Notes: generated by a model from the sequence alone, not told the origin. 64,000 nt of DNA from Gracilaria gracilis (GCA_030374805.1 JARGSG010000070.1:1-64000), one strand, 5' to 3'; shown: positions 1 to 10,745, counted from the stretch's first letter. A program made the numbers and translations.

Positions 1-1064
1 CCCGATGTATGTAATACAGGGCGAGAGCTCCACGTAACACCCTCGTGGGACCTCGACGGCCGGCCAGAAGTCTGGAAGTTGCATGTACCGTCCTCGGCGG
101 GCGTGCCCAGCCAGTCGTTCGACTTCAGAACACTGGTATGGCGCCAGAATCCCAAAACGGGAGCGCCACTTCCGCTCAAAGCGGAGTCCTTCCAAGAAGG
201 CTGACCGTGCTGGACGGCGGAGATACCGGAACTCGGCGCGAAGAATGGGCCGAGCCCACAGTATCAAATCCTGGTGAGGCTGTACGGTATCCGAATATCG
301 GTCGATCTCGTCCAACGCGTTGGCAAGGTAGTCGCCGTAGCCGACTTCGCCGAATGTTCGGTATCGCGCAACGTCATACCGGTACTGTTCCGGCACAGGA
401 TGCTCGTTCGGAGCTCGGAAGTGCCGCGCGTACCCGATACGGGCCATCTCGTTTCGAGCAAACTGCCGCGACTCGTGCCGACCTACGAATAGGCAACTCG
501 GATTCACCGCCACGCGGGCGCGCCTAGTCCCAAGAACGGGTCACGTCTACCGGAAGCCCGCCAGGGAGATTGCCATCGATGGTGTAGGATTCGATAAGCT
601 CGGTGTCCGAGAGCGCTTCGGCGTCAAACCAGGGTGCCTGGGCGAATATCGCACTATGCCGGTGAGGATCCCGGATGCGCAAAGTACCGAGAGCCGGCCA
701 GCCAGCCGCGGAAGCGGGCAAGTCGATGTTGAACCAATCCCACACAGGGGCAGGACCAGCACCTTGTGCAGGCGCAGGACCTTGACCGGAAGACCCGGGT
801 TGCGAAACTGCCGCCGCTTGCGGAAGAGGCACGGACCGGAACGGCGGATTCGAGACTTGCATGCGTGCCGTCGAAGACGGAGGGGCACTCGGAGGTTGGT
901 GAGGGTTGTTGTGCGACATTGTTGGGGAGTTGGGCGCTGAGGAAGATGGTGTAACAGGCGGTGAGAGTGCGTGGTTCCGAACTTATCTCGGCAACCCCGT
1001 CGAGGGGGACGTGGTTATGAACTCCCATGGTGGAGCGTGGACGGCCGTCTGAACGGTGTCTCAA
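1..1064 (-). mobile_element. Fragment of an unclassified mobile element, possibly the gag-like part of an LTR element
   Basis: The minus strand is coding-like over most of this stretch. The upstream part is rich in Pro, Ser and Gln (for example MSHNNPHQPPSAPPSS), and the downstream part is helical and rich in Arg, Tyr and Trp and reaches the left edge. A Pro-rich leader followed by a basic helical region is compatible with a gag-like protein, but no protease, reverse transcriptase, integrase or capsid motif can be seen because the window ends. It looks broken and is treated as a fossil. Base composition is GC-rich compared with the flank at 2.0-3.8 kb. Assignment to a family is inference only. 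Confidence 0.3.
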
Positions 1065-1860
1065 CCTGAGAAGGGGGAGATGTAGTGCAATGGCCCTTTA
1101 CAGGGGATGCGCGTTACAGCTCTTCATAAGAGTTTGATCCGTTTCCGGTCTCGCCACCCGCTAGATATGACTAGTTATTAGTTTATTATGCCCATTATGG
1201 GGTGCGCCTAGGAAGGGTAGTAATTGTAGACACGTGTGTCTGCAATGGCCCGATGTCGGGTGCGCCGTGGCAATCCCTCACGGGTAGTCCACGTGTAGTG
1301 TCATGGCCGGCAGTGCCGGTTACTTAGATATTTACTTGATATTTTCAAGTGCCGTATATAAGTGGCGGCACTTGCCGCCACTGTACGGAAGTAAACCTCA
1401 AGGAGGACTTTGGCTCTGACTTGTCGCAGCTTGCGCCCGACTCTAGCCCACTTCTTGGGAAAGTCGCCGCATATCCGGACTTGTCAACCGCCTCTACCAT
1501 CGAGGAGTTCTGGACCGTCGTTACGGCTATTTCTTTATTGTTTTTCCGTCACCATTGGTGCATCTTCCGTCATACGGCTCTTGCTGCTTCGCCCTGTTAT
1601 ACAGGTTGTCCCTTTTGGTATTGGGCTTGCCGCCCCACTCTCGTGAGTCAGTGCTCCGCTGCGCGGCTCATTTGTTGATCCCTCGTTGCCCATTCCGTTG
1701 GGTTGGATACTGCCATACGTATTGGTTCGTCCGACAGTGTCGGTTTCTAAAGCTGATTCTTCACCACTTCACCTCCGACTGCACGCCCAGATCGGGGCCA
1801 CCCGGACTTACACCCGGCTCGTGTTGGCCCTATCGGAGGGTTCTGCCGCTCGACTGCCCT
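1065..1860. other. GC-rich spacer with short repeated hairpin motifs
   Basis: No gene is supported here. The motif CAATGGCCC occurs near 1089 and near 1242, each time followed by a GGG half-stem and TGCGC, and a related CATGGCC with a CCGG-CAGTG-CCGG hairpin lies near 1303. Such sub-repeats suit a terminal or untranslated part of a mobile element next to the fragment at 1-1064, but element ends were not found. Open frames on the plus strand (1349-1968) look like chance frames in GC-rich DNA. Confidence 0.3.
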
Positions 1861-2487
1861 TCACAGGGAGCAGGGCCTGAACACCCTGAGGTGCTCGTCC
1901 GCGACGCGGCTTGTTGTTTCCCGTCGAGGGCTTTGCACCACAAGACGTTCAATATGACGAGGGCTTAGCTGAACTATTGCGGCAAACGCAGATTGACAAA
2001 CGCAAGATCCTCTGATGGCATACCTTGTTGACGTGTTGCACTGGGTTGTAGTTCTCCGACGCTTTGCCTTCCTTCTTTCGGCACGCTCTGCATCCCATTG
2101 CACCAGTTGGTTTTGTTTGCCCTTTGGCGCAGTCAAGCAGAGTAACATGCCCCTAACAGTGTTAACTCTTTGGTCTTCATCAAGGGAACCAAACGATAGA
2201 GCCAATGGAATGTCGTCGGGTCGTAAACACTTCGCATCACAACTGCAATTCGCAGACATACGATCATAGTGCTGACGGGCACAACGCTCAGAAACTAAAG
2301 CGGAAAGCGTGTCATCTTCAGCACCACTGTCCGAGAGATGCGATGATAATTCAAGGTGTTGTTGGTCGAAATCTGCTGGTTCGTATGGCATTGGAAGGAG
2401 TTTGGAGTCCAGTTGTTCAAGATCTTGGGAAATGAGTTCTTCGATGTCTACGCTGTTGTCATCGGTGAAGAACGGCATCGCCATCAT
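1861..2487 (-). CDS. Cys-rich transposon-related protein, N-terminal part, probably truncated
   Basis: An ATG-initiated frame of 208 residues. After an acidic leader (about 1-65), residues 70-150 carry spaced cysteines: CSCDAKC, then a basic stretch with RRKAKRRR, then a Tyr-x-(3)-Gly-x-Cys-x-Cys-x-(3)-Phe block. This spacing resembles the N-terminal zinc-binding part of transposon-derived proteins found in large families in animals and algae. That family is recalled, not searched. In the last 30 residues the protein becomes basic and loses the expected pattern, and the GC-rich spacer follows at once, so the gene looks cut off or interrupted. Function as an active protein is doubtful. It could instead be the first exon of a longer gene. 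Confidence 0.4.
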   Translation of the reverse strand: MMAMPFFTDDNSVDIEELISQDLEQLDSKLLPMPYEPADFDQQHLELSSHLSDSGAEDDTLSALVSERCARQHYDRMSANCSCDAKCLRPDDIPLALSFGSLDEDQRVNTVRGMLLCLTAPKGKQNQLVQWDAERAERRKAKRRRTTTQCNTSTRYAIRGSCVCQSAFAAIVQLSPRHIERLVVQSPRRETTSRVADEHLRVFRPCSL

Positions 2488-4086
2488 GGTGGTGAGAGGT
2501 GGGGTATCAGACGAGCACTATCGCTGTGTCAATGTATTTAAAATGCGTGTTCCTTCGTCTTCAAGGGCTTTTCAGAAAAACAGCGTTCTCGGTTTCACAC
2601 CATAGAGACCGCAAGATCTCGGGTTTGAGACATCCGTTTTCTACGAGAAATGTCTCATTCGAAAGCTACAGATTTGGGCTCAAAAGGAAGGTAGAAACCT
2701 GGAAAAGTTGAAAATGTGCCATTCCGTACTTTTGATATGGAACACGACACACATGATGGCGTTGCCTGGCAAGGGACGATTTAAAAATGCAGCAGATGAT
2801 GTTGTGCCATCGTCAGAAACCTGGAAACCCTTGGGTTACAAGGGTAAACGGGATGCCTTTTATCTGAAAGCATTTTGTAAGCTATTAGAGACTTTTAAGA
2901 AAGTATGATCGTACATACTTGTGCGGCACAAGGCACAAGTGTCGATTTCGTGATTGATGCAGCACGATTGGCGGTTCTACACCACAACTGTGTGTTTGTT
3001 CTTACAGAAAGATCTCTTGTTCACCTTCAAGCGATAAGAGAGCGACACGTTGTGCTCTCCTTGCAACGATAACGGGTCGCCAACGCTTTTCGACAGCATC
3101 ATGCACAAACAAAGGTACAAAAAGGCTAAAAAGCGCCCACCCCCTTGCCAGGTCGCTTGTAGATACCGACCTCGACGTGACTGCTGGCCTTGGTGATGCT
3201 CACAAATCTGTCCCCTGGCCTCTTTGAGCAAGAATCAGCCATGATTTGTGTTGGTAGCAAGCACGACAACTTGCGGAGCAGAATAGAAGAGTATCGATAT
3301 ATCATGTTATCGTCTACAGCCCCCTTGGATTTGCCTTCTAACTAGTAGAATGTGCTGTTCGTACGTCTTAATGTAATCAGCACACTTTTGAAAGTGTTAG
3401 TGACTAACACAGTTCTTGGTTCATGTTCTTCAAAGCACCCAGAATACACTACACATACAGTACTTGTGTTAGTTTCCACGAACCAAGTTTTATCTACGGT
3501 GTAGGTTTCATAACTTTGTTTGGTAGTATAAAGAGTATCCGTACCCACATTTGAAAGGGAGTGATCTAGTTTCAACAAGCATCGGCGCCTATTACTCTTA
3601 TAACAGCAAGTCTTGGTTTTTAGCCCTTGTGGAACAACCTGATTTGGCGTCAGTTGTTGTAGTGGCAGCCGTGGCACGTTTTTAAAAAGCTGGCTGACGT
3701 GTAAAGACACCTGTGGCATAGTGCAGAAAAACGTACGTTGTGCCTTTGGCTTACAGAGGCATAGAGCTCTCGGCATACACTGACCAATTCCGTCAGGGAG
3801 CAAGCTCGCTGCGCACCAGGTTACGCAATCTGTGCGTATAACAGCGCTGTGCGTGCGCGTGGCGCACCCACGGAGCTCCGCGCGGGCAACTTTTAAACCG
3901 TGATCACTCCCCAGCCGCCCCTTTCGCCGCACCCGATTGCGCGCCCCTTGCCCACGCGCTGCCTCGTCCTCTCTCCGTGCTGAACTTTACCGCTCGGTAC
4001 AGCCTTTCTTCAACAGCTGCCGTCCGCACCACCTGCCCCTCAACACACCACTCTAACAACCTCCCTATACTCCCTGTGCCTCCACG
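2488..4086. other. Intergenic region upstream of the SDR gene
   Basis: No convincing gene. A minus-strand frame at 3342-3932 (196 codons) begins with a TTG or a late ATG and has no domain-like composition. Small inverted motifs are present, such as AAGTATG..CATACTT near 2898-2917 and GTGTTAGT..ACTAACAC near 3393. The last 200 bases, which should hold the promoter and 5' leader of the SDR gene, become GC-rich and pyrimidine-rich. Confidence 0.5.
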
Positions 4087-5034
4087 ATGCCCCTCATTGG
4101 AGTCCTCGGCATTTCTTGTATCGCAGCTGGGGCCTGGCTTGCGCACCGTGTCTTCCGTTTCCTCACCGGCGATTGTGACCTAAAGACCTTGTCCGCGCGA
4201 ATCAACCCTCGCTCATTTCGCAGCAAAGTCGTGTGGATAACTGGCGCCAGCACCGGTATTGGAGCTGCGTTGGCCGTTCATCTTGCCAAGCACGGTGCCC
4301 TGCTCATCCTCACGTCCCGAAATGAAGAAAAGCTCAACGAATTAGCAGACCAACTTCCATGTCCGAGAGATTTTGTATTCGTTTTACCACTAGACTTGTC
4401 GTCTAAGATCTCACATGTCGAGGAAGTTGCAAGCAGCGTATCTGCCATTTTCGGCAGGCTTGACTACGTGTTTAACAATGCCGGCATTTCTTGTCGAGCT
4501 ACTGCATTTGACATGGAAATGGAAAGCGTGCAAAAGATGATGCAGGTCAACTTCTTGTCCGCCGTGGCCTTGACCAGAGCATGTATGCGTTCACTACGTG
4601 AGGCACCCGGTGGTGGCGGTACCATCGTCAACACTGTTTCGATTGCATCCATTATTTGTCCGCCTCACCGTGCCCCATACTGTGCCTCAAAGGCTGCGAT
4701 GGCGGCATACTTCAACTCTCTCAGTTGGGAGGAACCTAGTATTCGTGTTGTCAACATACATCCCGGCAGCGTTCATACCCCTGTCTCGCAAAATGCCCTG
4801 GTTGCGGGTGGGAAGCTTTATGGTAAGACTGACCCCAGCATTGAGACAGGTCTTGACCCAGGGCGAGTTGCGGACAGGATGCTTGCCGCGGTTTCAGCTG
4901 GTCTTGCATCCTCATGGATTGCCAAACCCAAAGAGCTCATGGCCACACGTATGGCCACTTGGTTGCCGTGGCTATGGGCTATCATTGCTTCGAAAAGAGC
5001 CGAATCGTTCCGAAGAAGAGTCGAGGGCTCATAG
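4087..5034 (+). CDS. Membrane-anchored short-chain dehydrogenase/reductase, DHRS7-like
   Basis: A 315-residue classical SDR. An N-terminal hydrophobic segment (about 3-27) should anchor it to a membrane, probably the ER. The NAD(P)-binding motif TGASTGIG is at 52-59, NNAG at 130-133, and the catalytic set is Ser185, Tyr198 and Lys202 (YCASK). HPGSVHTPV after the active site fits the family. Known relatives of this arrangement (DHRS7 group) reduce steroids, retinoids or other carbonyl compounds; the substrate here is unknown. The start is the first ATG of the frame and lies just after a pyrimidine-rich leader. The gene converges on the NADPH oxidase gene, with stops 91 bases apart. No intron is visible. 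Confidence 0.88.
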   Translation: MPLIGVLGISCIAAGAWLAHRVFRFLTGDCDLKTLSARINPRSFRSKVVWITGASTGIGAALAVHLAKHGALLILTSRNEEKLNELADQLPCPRDFVFVLPLDLSSKISHVEEVASSVSAIFGRLDYVFNNAGISCRATAFDMEMESVQKMMQVNFLSAVALTRACMRSLREAPGGGGTIVNTVSIASIICPPHRAPYCASKAAMAAYFNSLSWEEPSIRVVNIHPGSVHTPVSQNALVAGGKLYGKTDPSIETGLDPGRVADRMLAAVSAGLASSWIAKPKELMATRMATWLPWLWAIIASKRAESFRRRVEGS

Positions 5035-5125
5035 GCTTCAACAAAACGCGCAGGTTTCTTGCTATCCATGTAAAGTACCCTTGCCATTCTTAATGTGCGT
5101 CAAGTTCTACGTTAAACCATTTGGA

Positions 5126-8077
5126 TCAAGAGAACGTTTCTCTTTTGAATACAATCTTCACGTTGCTTCCTCCTTTCTTTTCACCCCTAGGTCTTGGCAA
5201 TTCTCCCGTGTATTGATTGACAGGTATGGCGTCCCCAAAGACTTCCTCTAGTTCGCGCATGTTGTCAGCCCCGGCGTGCAGACCGCGGACAATGCTGTTA
5301 CGCATGGCAGACATACACGCCTTTTGCACTTGCTCTCCCATCGCTCTTGGTCCACAAAAGAACACTCCAACTGTCGAATTATTCGGACATTGTTCAGCCA
5401 TCTCATTCATGATTTCTTCCCAATCTGGCCTTCCACAGTTTGTATACAAGGATCTTGCATTTCTCAGTATTGTGCGATTACCTCGATTGTCACTCCTGTG
5501 GCATCGTGTCAAGTACCGGTGCAGTCGAACTGCATCAATGTTGGCATATGGTCTCAGCTCCTTCACGAGCCATCGATCATCCTCTGGAGTCGGTGCAGTC
5601 CAATAGAAATCCACTTCTTTGGTCGTGTAGGGATCCACTGCCAAGTTCTGGGCCAAGGCAACTCTTTCACCGATTACCCGGAAAAGACGCACTAGGATTA
5701 GGATACTTTGAATCGGCCACCCAATCGAAACCCGGAGCAACGTAAACAGAGGAATGTTTTCTCCGGTATTTGCTAGAGAAAGACCGCTCACTACCGTGTC
5801 AATCAAAACCAACGGTAATACTACGAAGAAATCAAAACCCTGTGTAGACTCAAGTCCGAGTTCCATCGCTTCAATAAAAGCTGGAATTGCTATCAAGGAT
5901 GTGACTACGATAATCAGCACAAAATCGATTGCGTTCAGAGCCTGGCTTTCGTAGAGAACTATTCCCTCGTGAAGAATATCGATGAAGCCAAAGATAAAAC
6001 CAACTCCAAACACGACATACCTGACAAGCAAAATCCATAGGAGAATCATGTTCATTGTGACGCTCTTCATGAAAAGAAGAAACATCACCCGATTGCTGTG
6101 GAACAGGGAAAGGTCTTCGGCGCCAATAGCTGTTGGAAGCCTATCCACTGATCTTCGCATTTCAACCAGTGCCTTCCGTCTTTGCATATTGCGAACAAAT
6201 GTTGCAGAGCCAAAACTCATCGCTACCATAAGATCCAGGCTCTGACGGTATACTGCATGGTTTGTTGAGGGCTCGTCATAAAGAGAATGAAGAGCGGTCA
6301 TGTAGTCAAGACTGCGGTGGACTGTACCCATAGAATTCTCGTAGTAAGACCCCATACCATCAGCATTGACAATGGGCTGCGTTGATCTGCGAAACATATT
6401 AGGATGACCTCTTGTATTCAGCAAACTAGGGGCTTGAACATCATCCGTTCCATCATGAGCTATGATATCTACTTCTGAGTCTTCATGTTCTTCCAAGAAG
6501 CTGGTTTCCACAATCTCGATGTTGGATTGGTTCCCAGATGCCGAGGAACAATCATCATTTCTTAGGTAATCTCTAGCAGTATATGATGACAAATTTCTCG
6601 TCCTTGTATGCTTCGATAATGCTCTTGGATTCTGACTGCTTCCAGGCCGACTTCCGAGAGCTTCCCTGTTCCTTCTAGCGTGCAGTCTATCGCGGAACAC
6701 CCTAGCAGGAATTGTAATGTCTTCAAGAACTCCTAAAGAATCGAAGTGTTCAGAGTAGACATTCGTGGTGAAAATATGAGAGCTTGAACTTCCAGATTCA
6801 TTCACATGCTCACCTTGCCTCTTTTCTACCCTATCCGCACTGTATAGAGGCACCGGCCTTCGGTTCTGGCTGGATGCATTAACTGTACTTCTCGAGCTAT
6901 GGGTTGTTTGAACGGCTCCTCCAGGGATGGAAGCGTAGCCCTTTTGATCGAGAGATGGGTGCGATGGTCTGCTTTGCCTCTGTGGCCTCGGAGTCCAATT
7001 GGTTATCCAGTTGTGCGTATCTTTGACAACCGCGCAAAACGGAGTGGCTCCAACTCCGCCTCCGACTAGAATCACTCTTTCGAATTGTCCCACGTGTTGT
7101 GCTGGAGCACCGTATGGTCCGCGTATATGCACCTCGATGTCTTCTTGGTTTTCTCCGTTGATTCTTTCCCCAAAGAGCTGATATAATGAAATTGTCCAGT
7201 CTCCGACTGCTTTAATGTAGAAGACCATCTCAGGTTCATGTGGTGCAGACGCTATCGTGAACGGGTGCCATTGCAAACGGCTGATCAGAGGGACTTTCAA
7301 CTCTGCATACTGACCAGCCTCAAAGTGAAAAACCCGTGGAAGGCGAATCTTTAGAACATCTGGACCTTGAAACGCTGCGGCATGCTTGGAAACAAGTAGA
7401 AATGATCGTTTTTGTTTAAGACCTCGAAACGTGACATCCAGAACGTAGATTGCAACAGGTCCAATAACCCATTTCCAGGAACTGAGGGAACCACGATGTA
7501 TACCGTGAATGAAAAGGAAGCCATAGGCAAGAACAGCACCCCCAACATGCACTCTGAAGAATACCTCATAGTTTGAATGATAGACTCCGGACCTTGCAGC
7601 AATTCTAATGAGAATGATTAGGCAGAGAAGAACAATGCCTGTGACAAAAAGATGTGTGGCTTCACCAAATCCTGGCCTCCATGGGCTTTGTACGGTATAC
7701 GTAATCACATGCGCGATGCTATGAGTGATACTCGCGAATACTATCAAGATACCCACGATGCGATGGAGATCAGGCATGGCTTTGTCAATCGGTAGTACCA
7801 AGCTTATTGGAGTTTTGCGCAAGAAGTTTAGGGCTGCTCTGGAAGCCAAGAATACAACCACACCCATGTTGAGATTCAAAGTAGCCCCCGCTCCACGTGC
7901 GATTGAAGTCGTATATCTCCGAATATCTTCATGGCGCCTGACCTCAGTGACTACGCCATTGAGGAAAAGAAGTAGATTAAGAATGATGTACAAGCCAACA
8001 AAAGTTGTCACAAAGCCGTAATTTGAGAGCAAGGATTCACTGAGAGATATATACCTTCTGCCCCACTTGCTTCTCAT
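5126..8077 (-). CDS. NADPH oxidase (RBOH/NOX type) with inserted transmembrane segments
   Basis: A 983-residue flavocytochrome that moves electrons from cytosolic NADPH through FAD and two hemes to O2, giving superoxide outside the cell. The ferric-reductase membrane core spans about 20-215. Heme ligands fit His105/His119 and His177/His191, each pair 14 apart. The FAD motif HPFTIASAP is near 268 and the NADPH glycine motif GGGVGATPF near 338-346. Then comes a long insert (about 370-860): a Ser/Arg-rich polar part followed by four or more hydrophobic segments (about 660-810), before the domain resumes and ends with FFCGPRAM near 905. Plant-type EF hands are absent. An insert with extra helices at this place has been described for red algal oxidases, so the gene marks the lineage. 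A likely role is oxidative burst or cell signalling. Confidence 0.93.
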   Translation of the reverse strand: MRSKWGRRYISLSESLLSNYGFVTTFVGLYIILNLLLFLNGVVTEVRRHEDIRRYTTSIARGAGATLNLNMGVVVFLASRAALNFLRKTPISLVLPIDKAMPDLHRIVGILIVFASITHSIAHVITYTVQSPWRPGFGEATHLFVTGIVLLCLIILIRIAARSGVYHSNYEVFFRVHVGGAVLAYGFLFIHGIHRGSLSSWKWVIGPVAIYVLDVTFRGLKQKRSFLLVSKHAAAFQGPDVLKIRLPRVFHFEAGQYAELKVPLISRLQWHPFTIASAPHEPEMVFYIKAVGDWTISLYQLFGERINGENQEDIEVHIRGPYGAPAQHVGQFERVILVGGGVGATPFCAVVKDTHNWITNWTPRPQRQSRPSHPSLDQKGYASIPGGAVQTTHSSRSTVNASSQNRRPVPLYSADRVEKRQGEHVNESGSSSSHIFTTNVYSEHFDSLGVLEDITIPARVFRDRLHARRNREALGSRPGSSQNPRALSKHTRTRNLSSYTARDYLRNDDCSSASGNQSNIEIVETSFLEEHEDSEVDIIAHDGTDDVQAPSLLNTRGHPNMFRRSTQPIVNADGMGSYYENSMGTVHRSLDYMTALHSLYDEPSTNHAVYRQSLDLMVAMSFGSATFVRNMQRRKALVEMRRSVDRLPTAIGAEDLSLFHSNRVMFLLFMKSVTMNMILLWILLVRYVVFGVGFIFGFIDILHEGIVLYESQALNAIDFVLIIVVTSLIAIPAFIEAMELGLESTQGFDFFVVLPLVLIDTVVSGLSLANTGENIPLFTLLRVSIGWPIQSILILVRLFRVIGERVALAQNLAVDPYTTKEVDFYWTAPTPEDDRWLVKELRPYANIDAVRLHRYLTRCHRSDNRGNRTILRNARSLYTNCGRPDWEEIMNEMAEQCPNNSTVGVFFCGPRAMGEQVQKACMSAMRNSIVRGLHAGADNMRELEEVFGDAIPVNQYTGELPRPRGEKKGGSNVKIVFKRETFS

Positions 8078-9011
8078 TCCGATAGGCTAGTATCCAATGA
8101 ACAGCCGCTTTTGCTATATGCGAGAGACAAGATTCCGAAGAAAGTGGCGACTTCAACTCCCAAGATATGCTTCACTTCCTAAGGAATGTGCTCAGTTCTC
8201 AGCCATGAGCGAAGGTTGAGGATGTGCTGGAGGGTACCACTCGTAGTAGAGAATCGTAGTTGATAATTGTTCCAGAGCGCCGTTATGGAGCTAAACCACG
8301 GCACAACGTAAAGGGAAATGGGCTCTTCGATTCAGTGGTAACGACAACGTCTTCCCTCGTGTCGTCGTATCCGTTCTAGATTTTACGTTCAAATTCTCTT
8401 TAGAGTGGTTCATTTGGGGGGAAAGGAGAAACTGCTCTGTTCTCTTGAGTTCTCGAAGAAGCGTCTACCAAATTCACGGTGATTGTGAAGCTGACAAAAA
8501 CAACAATAAAAGGTCAATCCCGTGCTGTCTCAACTTGTTTCTTCAATATAGTTGACGACAAAGAAGCTAAAATCTTGTCAGCAAATTGCGGAACTTAAAT
8601 ACCGAAGGCAACTTGTGTACCGAACGGGTTCGTGACGAACACTTTGCGGACATATTGCGAGGTGCTTACTGCTATAGTGAATGAAATATATGGCATGGGA
8701 AAGCAGGCAATACCATATGTGAACAATGAGACACTCTTTTAACTGTTTCATGGATAGATAGGTACTCTGTATTGTCTCCTTCTCGACACGTTATCCACAG
8801 AATCGTGAATATATTTGGGACTGTCATTGTGCTTCAAAAAGAGTAAACCTTCAAGTCTTGGTGCAAAGCGTACGCATATCCCGTACGTTACGTCTTCCTT
8901 TTCCTTGACCTTTCAGTCAGTAGACGCACAGCCTGCCTCCAACTGGGATGAGCTGAAGAAAATATAGATAAGGAAGTCCACGGACCGTCCTCTTGTGCCT
9001 TGTACCTCCAA
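8078..9011. other. Intergenic region, promoter side of the NADPH oxidase
   Basis: This stretch lies upstream of the oxidase (minus strand) and downstream of the S1 protein gene. It is AT-rich with no open frame of coding character and no tRNA-like or other RNA structure that I could see. It should contain the oxidase promoter, but no specific element can be named. Confidence 0.5.
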
Positions 9012-10175
9012 TCATGCTGCTTCCGCTGGGACAGGGTCAACGCCAATATCTTCCAATGGGGCCATGTCTAATGTTGAAACAATATCATCTGCAACATCGG
9101 CAGCCGCTTTCCGCTCTTCTTCCAAGCGCTTATGGTACCGGGCTGCCATTTCCTCGGCCTGTTCATAAACCATTTTAGAATCACGAAGCATATCTCCTGG
9201 CTCAGGCTCCAAAGTCTTTGTGCTGAGAGAAATTCGACCCTTCTCCTTGTCTTGGTTGATAATCATGCACTTAATAACCGTTCCATCGGGCAAAACGGCT
9301 CCGATATCTCCCACATGATCATGGGATATCTGAGAAACATGTAGCAATCCAGAAACACCGCCAATATCAATGAAAGCACCATATGGCTTGATACCACGAA
9401 CGACACCCTCAACAACTTCGCCAGCAACTAGACTCGTCATCTGTTTCTCGACAATTGCACGGCGGTGAGACACTACAAGTCTTCCCTTCTCACTATCGAC
9501 CTCTAAGAACTTGAGAGGCAATTCCATGCCTATAAGTTCTTCTCGCGGGGTACGAATAGATGTATGTGAGGACGGAAGGAATGCTCGCAAACCTTCTATA
9601 TGTACGAGAGCACCGCCGCGATTGATAGAAACGACAACAGCGTGCACAGTGACATCCTCAGCCTGAAGCTGGGCAACTCTTTCCCACGCGCGAGCGTACT
9701 CAATGCGACGTATAGATACTCTGAGCTGACCATTGGCATCCTCTCTAGAGATAATTTGAAACTCTCTATCCTCGCCAATTGTAAGCGCATGCTCCGGCTT
9801 GTCAACCTTGATCATAGACATCTCAACCAGCGGGCAGTACGCAGAGGCCTTGGCACCGATGTCCACAAGAGCTCCATTCCGCTCATACTGACTGACGCGA
9901 CCCGTGCAAATATCGCCGTTCTCAAAGCTGTATTCGAACTTGGACATGGCCTGCTCGAAATCGCTATACGTGAAGCCCGACGTCTCCTCGGACACAGCCG
10001 GCGCCCCGAATCTCAATCGCATGCGATCAAACCTAGACAGGTTCTCTGTATTGGCCATGCGAGCAGTGACGATCATCCGAGTGGGGGCAGGGGCAGCGCG
10101 CGAGCAGCTTCGCGGCTTCGATGAAGACTGTGGCGTGGCGACGGCGGCGCCGAAGAAGGAGTTCACGAACGCCAT
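9012..10175 (-). CDS. rps1: Plastid ribosomal protein S1 (bS1c), nuclear encoded
   Basis: A protein of 387 residues with three S1 RNA-binding domains at about 84-156, 173-240 and 251-322, and an acidic tail. This is the short S1 of plastids and cyanobacteria, which helps load mRNA on the 30S subunit. I chose the ATG at 10175 because it opens MAFVNSFFGAAVA, a Phe-containing Ser/Ala/Arg-rich leader like red algal plastid transit peptides. The frame is also open further upstream to 10412, but that part is Pro-rich and unlike a transit peptide and probably lies in the 5' leader. The mature protein probably begins near residue 40. Confidence 0.9.
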   Translation of the reverse strand: MAFVNSFFGAAVATPQSSSKPRSCSRAAPAPTRMIVTARMANTENLSRFDRMRLRFGAPAVSEETSGFTYSDFEQAMSKFEYSFENGDICTGRVSQYERNGALVDIGAKASAYCPLVEMSMIKVDKPEHALTIGEDREFQIISREDANGQLRVSIRRIEYARAWERVAQLQAEDVTVHAVVVSINRGGALVHIEGLRAFLPSSHTSIRTPREELIGMELPLKFLEVDSEKGRLVVSHRRAIVEKQMTSLVAGEVVEGVVRGIKPYGAFIDIGGVSGLLHVSQISHDHVGDIGAVLPDGTVIKCMIINQDKEKGRISLSTKTLEPEPGDMLRDSKMVYEQAEEMAARYHKRLEEERKAAADVADDIVSTLDMAPLEDIGVDPVPAEAA

Positions 10176-10745
10176 GAGTCCTCGACTGAATTGCGCTGAC
10201 GTGGGAACGGAAGGAAGAAGGGGAGAAGGTGAGATTTCAGGTAGAGGGGATTGGGCTGACGGGGGCGGCGGCGGAGGTTGGCGGGGGCTCCACGAGATTT
10301 GCGAGGCGACGCGGACGAGGGCAGCACTCGTGGCGAACCGGCCCAAACAAACGAATGCGCAGAGATCACCGCCACTCGTTTCCGCGTTTGCCTGCTCAAA
10401 ATCCATCGCCAATCAGGCGCAGCCACGTTGGCGCGAATTAAAAACCTGCTTGCGACTTCATTTCCCCAAAACCTGTGAGCCCCGACTCCGCCAAAATCTG
10501 CTTTAGCAAGGCAACCCAGACATGTTATTCTTCGTTGGTCGTCCAGCTTGGCCAGTAGGATACAAAGGCATGACGATACACAGTATTGTAGCTCTGAGAT
10601 GACGAAGGTAAGAGAGGTCCTTGTTTTAGAGAGGTTGGTGAACCTCCGTGTTCTTTTGCAAAAGGAGCGTATGCATCGGGTACGAACAAGCTTTTGATTA
10701 CCTTCGTATATCTTCGACAAAAAAAACATTTGGAATAACAAAAAA
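10176..10745. other. Intergenic region between S1 gene and 5S rRNA gene
   Basis: The first 250 bases are GC-rich and hold the leader and promoter of the S1 gene. The remainder is AT-rich. Minus-strand frames here (10163-10756) start at non-ATG codons and are not supported as genes. Confidence 0.5.
10732..10745 (-). terminator. Pol III T-run terminator of the 5S gene
   Basis: Directly after the 3' end of the 5S gene the minus strand has T6-T7, the usual RNA polymerase III stop signal. A second T7-T8 run lies about 20 bases further on. Confidence 0.75.

Noticed and set aside
3342-3932. 196-codon minus-strand frame
   Set aside because: Uneven composition, weak start and no motif; the C-terminal half derives from AT-rich repeats.
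10176-10412. N-terminal extension of the S1 protein
   Set aside because: Pro-rich and unlike a transit peptide, while the ATG at 10175 opens a typical Phe-containing plastid leader.
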